In this document: in pieces, positions 1-7,508 of the stretch | Numbering within the stretch: position 1 is the first letter of the stretch | Layout: every line of letters starts with the position of its first letter | NCBI GenBank assembly: GCA_021299835.1 | Contig: JAJTER010000010.1 | Span: 1 to 43,624, forward strand | Reading direction: 5' to 3' | Length of the DNA stretch: 43,624 nucleotides | From: Saprospiraceae bacterium | GTDB taxonomy: Bacteria > Bacteroidota > Bacteroidia > Chitinophagales > Saprospiraceae | The notes under the pieces: model-generated | Seen by the model: the letters and a program-made list of their open reading frames with translations, nothing else | Told to the model about the DNA's origin: nothing | The model's database searches: none | Program-made: the position numbers and the translations under genes

Positions 1-798
1 CGTTTGTGGGGTATTGATATGTAAACCAAAAGTTTCCCATTCTTTATTAAAATCGGAATAGGCTTTTGCTGCCGTCATTTTATTTCTACCCCCTGCCAGA
101 CAAGCAATAATAGGGTTAAATATGAGGGTTTTACTTTGAAGTGGAATTCTGGTCCATGGCCTCTGTGTCACATACCTAAAGGCAGCTCTAATTTGCTTCC
201 ATTGCCCGTTTTCATCCATTATTTCAAGGACACCTTGTTGAAAACGCGCAAAATCATTACTATCCTCATCGAAAAATGGAACTAAATACACCTTTTCCAT
301 ACAAGTATCAGCCAACACAGCTGCGTAACCTGTGGCCTCCATCAAATTCTTATCGTACAACACAGCGAGACCTCCTTCAATGGTTGCATTTTTAAGAATG
401 TAGGGATAAAAAGTTCGTTCAATTAAATCTTTATAACTTCCTTGTTCCTGATGGTCATCGGTCAGAGGCATAGATTTCTGCCCCGACGGACAGGAATTAT
501 TTTCAATAATAACCATCTGCCTTCGCCCGCTTGCTGAGGTAACATTCAATAAATCGGCGCCAGCCCACAGAAAGTGACTGCATTGATAGGATAAAATGGC
601 CTTGAGCGCCTGGGGTTTTACCAAAGGATGCAGATGGCAATACCTGTTAACAATACGGTCTTTATCCAGATTCAAGAAAAATGAAACCATCGGGTGGATG
701 GTAGCATTTAGTGCTTTCGGATAAAAATGATTGATAGGGTCGAACTCACCGGGAGAAAATAATCTGACAGACCTGGGTGAAACGGACTGACTAACCAT
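1..798 (-). CDS. Circularly permuted ATP-grasp-like protein (3' part beyond window)
   Basis: The reading frame starts at the ATG read from 798 and stays open for 266 codons to the left edge, so the C-terminus is missing. I see an IIENNSCPSGQKS segment around residue 100, resembling the ExN...PSG motif of circularly permuted ATP-grasp proteins. A later stretch runs FRYVTQRPW, then IFNPIIACLAGGRNKMTAAKAY, which parallels the IYRR...LxNxxGxxxxxDKAxYAY part of that fold. Enzymes of this kind ligate a carboxylate to an amine at the expense of ATP, giving amides or peptides. The substrate cannot be told from the sequence. It starts 5 nt after the small Lys-rich gene and is probably co-transcribed with it, divergent from the response-regulator-like gene. 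The fold assignment is inference from motif shape. The protein is not recognised by name. Confidence 0.5.
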   Translation of the reverse strand, partial: MVSQSVSPRSVRLFSPGEFDPINHFYPKALNATIHPMVSFFLNLDKDRIVNRYCHLHPLVKPQALKAILSYQCSHFLWAGADLLNVTSASGRRQMVIIENNSCPSGQKSMPLTDDHQEQGSYKDLIERTFYPYILKNATIEGGLAVLYDKNLMEATGYAAVLADTCMEKVYLVPFFDEDSNDFARFQQGVLEIMDENGQWKQIRAAFRYVTQRPWTRIPLQSKTLIFNPIIACLAGGRNKMTAAKAYSDFNKEWETFGLHINTPQT

Positions 799-803
799 TG
801 GGC

Positions 804-968
804 TCATTGCTCATAGTCGTCTTCTTCATCCAATGCTTGAAGCCATTTTTTAGGATTATTATATTTTTTCTTTTCAGGCACAGCTTTAACTCGCTTTGCC
901 TTAATTTGAGAGGCGTCATCGACCAGTTGTGGCTCCTTTTTGAATGATTCCTTTTTCTTCTTACTCAT
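804..968 (-). CDS. Small Lys-rich protein of unknown function, 54 aa
   Basis: A short frame from an ATG read at 968 to TGA at 806-804. It opens MSKKKKESFKKEPQ and ends in an acidic stretch, ALDEEDDYEQ, so it is strongly charged and bipolar, with no signal peptide or membrane segment. It lies directly upstream of the ATP-grasp-like gene with a 5-nt gap, which suggests translational coupling. I recognise no family. Its support is positional: it fills the space between the divergent promoter region and the next start, and its codon use resembles its neighbours. It could instead be a leader region. Confidence 0.45.
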   Translation of the reverse strand: MSKKKKESFKKEPQLVDDASQIKAKRVKAVPEKKKYNNPKKWLQALDEEDDYEQ

Positions 969-1100
969 GAGTAAAAAATGCTTTTTGAATCAAAAAAAAA
1001 GAAGAAATCTGAATTAATTTTGAATTTTATAAAAAATACGTTCTAAATTGTATAATTAAAATAGTACATGCTTTATTAACAAAGAAAATACTTAGTTTTT

Positions 1101-1775
1101 ATGAAAATGTTGTTAATAGATTCTGATGAAAAAAACAGAATTAATTGGCAAAAATGGTGGGTGAAATGTGGGTTTCTTTGTGAAATTGCCCCGGATTTTA
1201 AAAGTGCTTTATTAAAAATAGATAGTCATTCCTACGACGTTATTTTATTATTTTTGCATGATCAGATTACCGAAGGTCTTCAAATAACAAAAATGATTCG
1301 TTTAGAAGATACTGGAACTGGCCTGTTTATTATTTATGACCTAAGCACCTTTAACCAAACTATTCCATTTTTAGAAACGGGTGCAGATGATTGCATTCAT
1401 CGGGACATGGACCCAAAAGAATTCTGGGCCAGAATAAAGGTGATTAACAGAAGAAGGTTTAATTTACCTAACACCTCTATTCAATTTGGGAAGCTATTCC
1501 TTTTTCCTCAGGAACATCAGGTAACTATTGAAGAAGAAGTTTTAACCCTGACCAAGAAAGAGTTTGATCTGCTTTTTTATCTCATTAGAAATAAAAACAG
1601 GGTACTAACCAAAGAGAAAATAGCGGAGCATCTTTGGGGTGATCACATGGAGGAAAGTGCTAATTTTGAGTTTATTTACGCGCATGTCAAAAATTTAAGA
1701 AAAAAATTAGCTCCTTTTGAATGCGATGATTACATAAAAACAATTTATGGCATAGGTTATAAATGCCATTTATAA
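1101..1775 (+). CDS. OmpR/PhoB-type response-regulator-like protein lacking the phosphoacceptor Asp
   Basis: 224 residues with the two-domain layout of OmpR-family regulators: receiver about 1-115, winged-helix DNA-binding domain about 125-224 ending in the usual TIYGIGYKC strand. The acidic pocket Asp7 and Asp9 is present. The phosphoacceptor position in YDVILLFLHD is Phe51 instead of Asp (codon TTT at 1251-1253). The switch Thr/Ser position is Tyr79, and the conserved Lys-Pro after GADD is Arg101-Asp102. Phosphorylation-driven switching therefore looks impossible, and this is an atypical, probably phosphorylation-independent DNA-binding regulator. No histidine kinase lies nearby. It ends 11 nt before the preferred start of the GNAT fusion, so the two are likely one operon. 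A plausible target is its own divergent promoter region, 969-1100, which contains TAATTTTG at 1015-1022 but no well-spaced -33 element. Confidence 0.85.
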   Translation: MKMLLIDSDEKNRINWQKWWVKCGFLCEIAPDFKSALLKIDSHSYDVILLFLHDQITEGLQITKMIRLEDTGTGLFIIYDLSTFNQTIPFLETGADDCIHRDMDPKEFWARIKVINRRRFNLPNTSIQFGKLFLFPQEHQVTIEEEVLTLTKKEFDLLFYLIRNKNRVLTKEKIAEHLWGDHMEESANFEFIYAHVKNLRKKLAPFECDDYIKTIYGIGYKCHL

Positions 1776-1786
1776 ATAGAATTACG

Positions 1787-3304
1787 ATGAAAATTGAATT
1801 AAGAAATTTATATTTCGATGATTATTTTGGTTTAAAAGAGGCTATGATTGAAGCTTATGCAGGCATAGGTGGAGATTATTGGCAATTAGATGATATCAAA
1901 AAATTACTGGATTTATTTCCGGAGGGGCAACTGTGCGTTCTCGTCGATGGCAAAGTGGTCGCATCTGCTTTGTCAATAATCGTTGACTACAAAAAATTTG
2001 GTGATAATCATACCTTTCAGGAAATCACAGGAAATTATACCTTCAACACCCATTTTGCAGATGGAGACATATTGTACGGCATTGAAATGTTTGTCGCACC
2101 TGAATACAGGGGTTTGCGATTGGGAAGAAGACTTTATGACAGACGAAAGGATTTATGCGAAAAGCTAAATCTACGCGCCATCATAGCAGGGGGTAGAATT
2201 CCAAATTATAAACATTATGCCGACCTGATGACCCCAAGAGAATATTTGGAAAAGGTAAAACTCAAGGAAATTTATGACCCTACCCTTACTTTTCAAATGT
2301 CCAATAATTTTCACGTTAAAAAAATCCTTAAAAATTATATGCCAGGAGATACAGAATCAAAAGATTTTGCTACGCTTCTGGAGTGGAATAATATATATTT
2401 TCAAGGAAAAGAAGAACTAAGCGCTAACAGCAAACAGATGGTTCGCCTGGGGCTCGTGCAATGGCAAATGAGGCTTTTTAGAAATTTTAATGCGCTGCTC
2501 GAACAAGTTGAATACTTCGTCGATGCAGTAAGTGATTATAAATCTGATTTTATTGTCTTTCCCGCCCTTTTCAATGCCCCACTTTTAGCTGAATTTAACC
2601 ATCTGGGTGAGGCAAAAGCTGTCCGGGAACTGGCACGTTATACCGAGCCACTTCTCCAGAAATTTATTGAATATGCTATGGCATATAATATTAATATCAT
2701 TACCGGCAGTATGCCTATCGTCGAGGACGGACATCTTCTGAATGTGAGTTATCTATGTCGAAGGGACGGAACCTGGGACGGGTGTTATAAAATCCATCCC
2801 ATGCCCTCAGAACTCTCTGCATGGGGTATGGTGGGAGGTAATAAACTTAAAATATTCGATACCGATGCCGGCAAAATTGGCATTCTCATAGATTATGATA
2901 TTTGTTTCCCGGAATTAGCCCGTTGGTATGCGCGAAATAATGTACAAATTCTTTTCGTTCCCTTTCTTACTGACACCCAAAATGGCTATAATAGAGTGAG
3001 ATTATGCGCTCAGGCAAGAGCCATTGAAAATGAATGCTACGTAGCCATTGCCGGTTGTGTGGGAAATTTACCTAAAGTGAATAACATGGATATTCAATAC
3101 GCCCAGTCTGGCATCTTTACACCCACCGATTTTGCCTTTCCCGTAAATGGCGTTCGGGCCGAAGCAACCCCGAATTCTGAGATGACTGTAGTGGCAGATG
3201 TCGATTTGGAATTGTTAAAAGAATTACATGCCTTCGGTAGCGTTCAGGCCCTGAATAACAGGCGAAGCGATATGTACGACATACGATTTAGGAAAATGAC
3301 CTAA
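1787..3304 (+). CDS. GNAT / carbon-nitrogen hydrolase fusion with a degenerate hydrolase active site
   Basis: 505 residues from the preferred ATG (MKIELRNL). An upstream in-frame ATG at 1763 would add 8 residues and overlap the regulator gene by 13 nt. Residues about 1-190 form a GNAT acetyltransferase domain with an acetyl-CoA loop around YRGLRLGRRLYD. Residues about 220-500 form a nitrilase-superfamily domain. Known relatives of this fusion have a Glu-Lys-Cys triad. Here Lys335 is kept (CYKIHP), but the Glu of the FPE motif is Ala260 (FPALF) and the nucleophilic Cys of the ICYD motif is Asp369 (ILIDYDICFPEL, codon GAT at 2891-2893). The rest is highly conserved, including FVPFLTDTQNGYNRVR and the AQARAIENECYVAIAG segment. 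The hydrolase half is therefore probably a non-catalytic binding or regulatory domain, while the acetyltransferase half may be active. Substrates are unknown. Confidence 0.88.
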   Translation: MKIELRNLYFDDYFGLKEAMIEAYAGIGGDYWQLDDIKKLLDLFPEGQLCVLVDGKVVASALSIIVDYKKFGDNHTFQEITGNYTFNTHFADGDILYGIEMFVAPEYRGLRLGRRLYDRRKDLCEKLNLRAIIAGGRIPNYKHYADLMTPREYLEKVKLKEIYDPTLTFQMSNNFHVKKILKNYMPGDTESKDFATLLEWNNIYFQGKEELSANSKQMVRLGLVQWQMRLFRNFNALLEQVEYFVDAVSDYKSDFIVFPALFNAPLLAEFNHLGEAKAVRELARYTEPLLQKFIEYAMAYNINIITGSMPIVEDGHLLNVSYLCRRDGTWDGCYKIHPMPSELSAWGMVGGNKLKIFDTDAGKIGILIDYDICFPELARWYARNNVQILFVPFLTDTQNGYNRVRLCAQARAIENECYVAIAGCVGNLPKVNNMDIQYAQSGIFTPTDFAFPVNGVRAEATPNSEMTVVADVDLELLKELHAFGSVQALNNRRSDMYDIRFRKMT

Positions 3305-3305
3305 A

Positions 3306-3367
3306 TACTTGAAAATCAGTTTTTTAATTTTTTTTTTAGAAAACTTTTAAACATTTTTTTTCAAGTA
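3306..3367. repeat. 10-bp inverted repeat around a T-rich loop
   Basis: TACTTGAAAA at 3306-3315 is exactly mirrored by TTTTCAAGTA at 3358-3367, with 42 bases of mostly T/A between them. It begins just after the stop of the GNAT fusion and ends about 67 nt before the DksA-like start. It may act as a weak terminator or as an RNA structure in the next leader. No GC-rich stem is present. Confidence 0.35.
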
Positions 3368-3434
3368 GTATATTTTTTAAAAAATTCTTCGGAATCTTGC
3401 ACTTTATTTTGAATCAATATCTTCAAAACTCCTT

Positions 3435-4148
3435 ATGGATAATAATCCAAAATTGCGCTACAGCGATGCTGAACTCGATGAGTTTCGCGAAATTATTGAA
3501 ACTAAACTGCGTCGTGCCACCAAACACTTGACTGAGCTCCAAGAGCAAATTGTTGAGATAACGGAAAACACAAGTGATGAGCATGGAGGTGACTGGGTTG
3601 ATGATAGCAGTATCAATAACGATGTTGAAATGCTAAACAATATGGCCATACGCCAACGCGTCCATATTCAGGATCTCCAAAATGCTTTAGTAAGGATTAA
3701 AAATAAATCCTACGGCATTTGCATCGTTACAGGTGAACTCATAGACAAAAGAAGACTGCTAGCCGTACCGACTACTACCAAAAGTATGGCCGCTAAAGTT
3801 TCCGAACAACAACAACCCCCGGAAAAGAAAATTAAACCTATCCAGGAATATTCAGAGGAAAAAAAGGATACTGAAAAAGCGGTTCCACAAAAAAGGATTA
3901 TCACTACGGTTATTCGTAAGTCTTCTCCTAATAAAAAGAAACCTGCCGTCGATCCTGATGATTTTGACGATGACCTTCTTGGTGTTTCAACGCCTAAAGA
4001 TGCTTTCGGAGATGATGATTCTCCCCTTCTATATGGCGATGTTAACGATTTAGATGATGATATAGCCGATGATTCTTCTGACATGGATGATAATGATTCT
4101 TATGACGAAAGAGATGATTCAGGGGACGATGATGACGATTATAATTAA
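3435..4148 (+). CDS. DksA/TraR-like protein with basic linker and long acidic tail
   Basis: 237 residues. Residues about 1-90 form the alpha-helical part typical of DksA/TraR proteins. Around 93-112 is the degenerate zinc-finger segment YGICIVTGELIDKRRLLAVP, where only Cys96 remains of the four zinc-binding Cys residues. Single-Cys versions of this motif are usual in Bacteroidota. Family members bind RNA polymerase through the secondary channel and modulate transcription. Unusually, the protein continues with a Lys/Pro-rich stretch (about 121-170) and then about 65 residues dominated by Asp (172-237), which are probably disordered. The acidic tail could mimic nucleic acid or tune polymerase binding; that is inference. 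The next gene starts 9 nt downstream. Confidence 0.8.
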   Translation: MDNNPKLRYSDAELDEFREIIETKLRRATKHLTELQEQIVEITENTSDEHGGDWVDDSSINNDVEMLNNMAIRQRVHIQDLQNALVRIKNKSYGICIVTGELIDKRRLLAVPTTTKSMAAKVSEQQQPPEKKIKPIQEYSEEKKDTEKAVPQKRIITTVIRKSSPNKKKPAVDPDDFDDDLLGVSTPKDAFGDDDSPLLYGDVNDLDDDIADDSSDMDDNDSYDERDDSGDDDDDYN

Positions 4149-4157
4149 TCGCCTGGG

Positions 4158-5060
4158 TTGAAAACATCCAATAACCAACCTTTTTTGGTGGTTTTATCCT
4201 TCCTGGCTATTTACATAATTTGGGGTTCTACCTATTTGGTTAACTTCATAGCCATGGAGGATATCCCTCCCTTTCTGCTTTCTGGTATGAGATTCCTTCT
4301 TGCAGGGTCCATAATGGCTGCTATAGGTTTTTTTAAAAAGGATCCTTTACCCCAATGGCAAAACGTAAAGTCTGCCGCTGGGATGGGTTTCTTATTTTTA
4401 GTGATGGGAACCGCCATGGTAGTTTGGGCAGAACAATATATAGATACTGGTTTAGCCGCTCTCATGGCTGCATTCGAACCCGTTATGGTCGTTCTTTTTG
4501 TTTGGTTATTAGATAAGAGGAAACCTGACCCAAAAACAATTATAGGATTGCTTCTTGGAATGACGGGAATCTATGTTCTGGTAGGACAACCTGAATTTCC
4601 CTGGAATAAAGACACCTTCAAAGGTCTTTTTGCAATAAGTGCTGCCATTGTAGCCTGGGCATGGGGAACAGTAGCCGTGAAAAATGCCAAACTTCCTGCG
4701 TCCAAATCTTTTTCCGCCTCCTTGCAAATGATTTTTGGCGGTTTAATTCTTCTATTATTTTCTTTTATAAACGATGAGCCAGCTCATTTCATTTTCCAAC
4801 AAGTATCACCGAAAAGTTGGTTGGCCTTCAGTTACCTCACTCTTGCTGGTTCTATTATTGCTTTTTCAGCTTTCCAATATTTATTGCATCACGTAAAACC
4901 TGAAAAAGTTGCTACCTCCAACTATATTAATCCGGTCATAGCTGTATTTTTAGGCTGGCAATTAAATAACGAAAATCTGACCAGTCATTCTCTTCTCGCG
5001 GCATTCCTCCTTTTATTAGGGGTGTTTCTCGTAAATCTAAACTTACACAAACAAAATTAG
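4158..5060 (+). CDS. EamA/DMT-superfamily transporter (RhaT/YdcZ-like exporter)
   Basis: 300 residues with about ten hydrophobic helices in two EamA repeats. The first begins FLAIYIIWGSTYLVNFIA and the second around residue 155 with WAWGTVAVKNAK. The GSTY motif in helix 1 and the AALMAAFEPVMVVLF stretch are typical of the family, whose members export amino acids or other metabolites across the inner membrane. The start is a TTG 9 nt after the DksA-like stop. The next ATG would remove helix 1, so TTG is preferred. The gene converges on the ACT-like gene and their stop codons overlap by 4 nt (5057-5060), leaving no room for an intergenic terminator. The transported substrate is not evident. Confidence 0.85.
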   Translation: MKTSNNQPFLVVLSFLAIYIIWGSTYLVNFIAMEDIPPFLLSGMRFLLAGSIMAAIGFFKKDPLPQWQNVKSAAGMGFLFLVMGTAMVVWAEQYIDTGLAALMAAFEPVMVVLFVWLLDKRKPDPKTIIGLLLGMTGIYVLVGQPEFPWNKDTFKGLFAISAAIVAWAWGTVAVKNAKLPASKSFSASLQMIFGGLILLLFSFINDEPAHFIFQQVSPKSWLAFSYLTLAGSIIAFSAFQYLLHHVKPEKVATSNYINPVIAVFLGWQLNNENLTSHSLLAAFLLLLGVFLVNLNLHKQN

Positions 5061-5716
5061 CCATTCCTTAAAGTGCTTAACACTTTGAATGCAGACTCTA
5101 AATCTTTGGTAGAAATGACTAAGGTAAACTCATTCGATGTAGAAATTATTTCCACCAGGTTTATTCCATTCCAGGCAAATTCCCTTAATATAAAATAGTA
5201 AAAGCCATATAATACCCTGTTTTCTGCCGGCAATAAAAAGGTAAGTACCGTTAAATCTCTCTCTCTTTCAATGCATTTCTCCTTTCGGAAAATATGAATC
5301 AAATCGTTTTCCAACGATTCATCTACAAGTATAGTGGTCTCTGTAACCCCCTGTGAAATGGAATGAAACGATTTGGGAAGTTCTGCAGCTCTTACTAGTA
5401 ACAAAGTCTGAGCATGGATGAGTGTTCCCGAGGCTACAAACGTATAATCAACAATATTTGACCTCACCCGAACATCCCTTAATTTCGATATAAATCGAAC
5501 CAGATTGGGTTCCTGCTTTTGCTCTACCTGAATAGGTAACCTGTTAATAGACATTATTATAGCACTCGTTTGCACCCCCTTTCCTATGATTCTTTCAACT
5601 GGTTTTTGTATTTTTCTGGCTAAGGCAGATATATTAATTAATCCCTCCCTCAATGATTCCATTAAAAAAGGAGAACGCTTTATTTCTTCCTCAACAATCT
5701 CAGATAATTTTTTCAT
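5057..5716 (-). CDS. ACT-like domain protein divergent from aspartate kinase
   Basis: 219 residues, soluble. Residues about 1-60 are helical (EEIKRSPFLMESLREGLINISALARKI), suggesting a small helix-turn-helix-like or dimerising domain. The C-terminal part, about 150-215, has the beta-alpha-beta pattern of an ACT domain, including FAWNGINLVEIISTSNEFTLVIS, which matches the ligand-binding ACT strand-loop in aspartate kinases. ACT domains bind small ligands, mostly amino acids. The gene is read away from lysC with about 100 bp between the starts, which suggests a role in amino-acid-dependent control of that pathway. That role is inference. A TACTTTTG box on this strand at 5738-5731 is a possible -7 element, but a matching -33 is not visible at the right spacing. 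Confidence 0.65.
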   Translation of the reverse strand: MKKLSEIVEEEIKRSPFLMESLREGLINISALARKIQKPVERIIGKGVQTSAIIMSINRLPIQVEQKQEPNLVRFISKLRDVRVRSNIVDYTFVASGTLIHAQTLLLVRAAELPKSFHSISQGVTETTILVDESLENDLIHIFRKEKCIERERDLTVLTFLLPAENRVLYGFYYFILREFAWNGINLVEIISTSNEFTLVISTKDLESAFKVLSTLRNG

Positions 5717-5766
5717 TGTTAAATTTTTAACAAAAGTAAATTATTTTGTACAAAAAAGATATAATA

Positions 5767-5798
5767 ATTGGTTCTCCAAATCCTGACTTTTACTTTTG
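5767..5798 (+). promoter_or_regulatory. Bacteroidota-type promoter for lysC
   Basis: ATTG at 5767-5770 is followed by exactly 20 bp and then TACTTTTG at 5791-5798, a perfect TAnnTTTG -7 box. The expected start of transcription is about 5803-5805, giving a leader of roughly a dozen bases before the lysC ATG. The spacing and sequence agree with the primary-sigma promoters known from Bacteroides and Flavobacterium. Confidence 0.6.
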
Positions 5799-5815
5799 TT
5801 TTATAAAATGGCAAC

Positions 5816-7165
5816 ATGGAAGTTTGGAAATTTGGTGGCACGTCGGTAGGTAGCCCTCAAAGAATGAGGGAAGTAGCTGAATTGATTCATACGGGAAAGC
5901 AACGTTGGATTGTACTATCTGCCGTTTCAGGTACGACCAACAAACTGGTCTCCTTCAACCTGGCTATTGAAGCGAATGATGTAAATAGATGCACCGAAAT
6001 CATCCGTGAATTCGAAAAGGAATACGATTTGTTTATTTTAGACTTACTGCCTGAACTCCCCTATCAGGAAATGGCGTTTACTGTCCTGAAAGATTTTATT
6101 TCCCTGCTTACATTAACACTTTCATCACCTTTTGCCACAGAGACTGCGAAATTAATATTAGCTCAGGGAGAGATTTTATCTACCCATCTTTTCCATCTAT
6201 ATCTAAAATATCGCGGATATAATGCCGCCCTCCTTTCTGCATTGGATTTTATGCAAATTCTACCAGATGGTGAACCTGACTTTGAATGGATTTCCAAGCG
6301 GCTATCCTTTCTCATGAAAGATTATAGTCAATATGACCTATGGATAACACAAGGATATATTTGTAAAAATTCCAACGGAGAAATTGATAATCTGCAACGA
6401 GGGGGCAGCGATTATACAGCAACCATATTAGGTGCAGCTATCAAAGCGGAAGAGATTATTATCTGGACCGACATAGATGGCATGCATAACAATGACCCGA
6501 GACACGTTCAAAATACCTATCCAATTAGAAAAGTTTCCTTTAGAGAAGCTGCCGAATTAGCCTATTTCGGTGCAAAAATTCTACATCCAACTTGCGTTAT
6601 ACCTGCCGAAAATGCAGATATTCCGATTCGTTTAAAGAACACATTCACGCCAAACACCTCTGGAACCTTAATCTCCAGAGAAACATCAGGCCATTTGGTT
6701 ACAGCCATGGCCGCAAAGGACAACATTACCGCTATCCGCATCAGATCGGGGAGAATGCTCAATGCGTTTGGTTTTTTACGCCGCGTTTTTGAGGTATTTG
6801 AAAAACATCATACCTCCATCGATATGATAACCACCTCCGAGGTATCCGTTTCTCTTACTATAGACGATAAAAGTAAACTAAGCCAAATCATTACTGATAT
6901 TTCACCTTTTGGGGAAATACAAGTGGAGGACGATTTCTCCATTATTAGCATCGTTGGGGATAATATTGCCAAGGCAGAAAAATTATTACCAGGCATCTTT
7001 GAAGTTCTGGAGGGCATACCTATTCGCATGGTATCCTTTGGTGGAAGCCCAAATACAATCTCTATTTTAGTTCCATCCACTGATAAAGTTATTTCACTTC
7101 AAAAACTAGATAACATATTATTTCATACTCATCCTTTAACCCAACAAAAAACAAACATTCAGTAG
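5816..7165 (+). CDS. lysC: Aspartate kinase, monofunctional
   Basis: 449 residues. It phosphorylates L-aspartate to 4-phospho-aspartate, the first step towards lysine, threonine, methionine and diaminopimelate. The kinase domain (about 1-290) opens with VWKFGGTSVG and carries QRGGSDYTATILGAAI and AAELAYFGAKILHPTC, all signature segments of the family. Two ACT domains follow (about 310-445), with TTSEVSVSLTIDD as the typical ligand-binding strand, so feedback inhibition by an end product is likely. No homoserine dehydrogenase domain is fused. It has its own promoter upstream and a strong terminator downstream, so it appears monocistronic. The divergent ACT-like protein may be a regulator. Confidence 0.95.
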   Translation: MEVWKFGGTSVGSPQRMREVAELIHTGKQRWIVLSAVSGTTNKLVSFNLAIEANDVNRCTEIIREFEKEYDLFILDLLPELPYQEMAFTVLKDFISLLTLTLSSPFATETAKLILAQGEILSTHLFHLYLKYRGYNAALLSALDFMQILPDGEPDFEWISKRLSFLMKDYSQYDLWITQGYICKNSNGEIDNLQRGGSDYTATILGAAIKAEEIIIWTDIDGMHNNDPRHVQNTYPIRKVSFREAAELAYFGAKILHPTCVIPAENADIPIRLKNTFTPNTSGTLISRETSGHLVTAMAAKDNITAIRIRSGRMLNAFGFLRRVFEVFEKHHTSIDMITTSEVSVSLTIDDKSKLSQIITDISPFGEIQVEDDFSIISIVGDNIAKAEKLLPGIFEVLEGIPIRMVSFGGSPNTISILVPSTDKVISLQKLDNILFHTHPLTQQKTNIQ

Positions 7166-7203
7166 GTATTTTAGGTTAGGGCAATTCTGAATGTATTTCC
7201 ACG

Positions 7204-7243
7204 CAACCTGACCAGATATTTTTCGGTCAGGTTGTTGTTTTTT
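7204..7243 (+). terminator. Rho-independent terminator after lysC
   Basis: CAACCTGACC at 7204-7213 pairs perfectly with GGTCAGGTTG at 7225-7234, with an 11-nt loop. The stem is followed by TTGTTTTTT. It lies about 40 nt after the lysC stop. Confidence 0.85.
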
Positions 7244-7508
7244 ACGTCCTTATCTCAGGCTTTTACTCTTTATTATTATTTCTACAAAAATATGAGTATT
7301 AAAACACTTATATTACTATCTAAAGCGTCGGAGTTACAAAAAAACCTGATTATTCAATCCCCAAGTTTATAAAAAAGGCGTTTTCAACGCTGTTGATAAT
7401 GTAATGGTAAAAGTTTTGCTGCATTCGATGCTCATCAGAAGGTATTCTTTTTTTTAAATACCAACACTTTAGTTGCTTATTATTTCATTCATTTTAATTA
7501 TAAAAACT
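7244..7508. other. Intergenic region upstream of the FISUMP exoprotein
   Basis: No convincing gene is present; the longest ATG frame is 26 codons from 7292. Two short inverted repeats are visible: GCGTT-ttc-AACGC at 7378-7390, and GGTATT at 7441-7446 with AATACC at 7457-7462 around a T-run. The latter could be a weak terminator or an operator. No TAnnTTTG promoter with good spacing was found. Confidence 0.4.

Noticed and set aside
3458-4084. Minus-strand frames opposite the DksA-like gene
   Set aside because: They are mirror images of the Asp-rich and helical coding sequence (Ser-rich translations) and have no independent support.
5731-5754. Full promoter for the ACT-like gene
   Set aside because: TACTTTTG is present, but the nearest TTTG is only 12 bp away, not 19-21, so only a -7-like box can be claimed.
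7292-7372. 26-codon frame before the FISUMP gene
   Set aside because: It is too short, has no recognisable family and no ribosome-binding or promoter signal.
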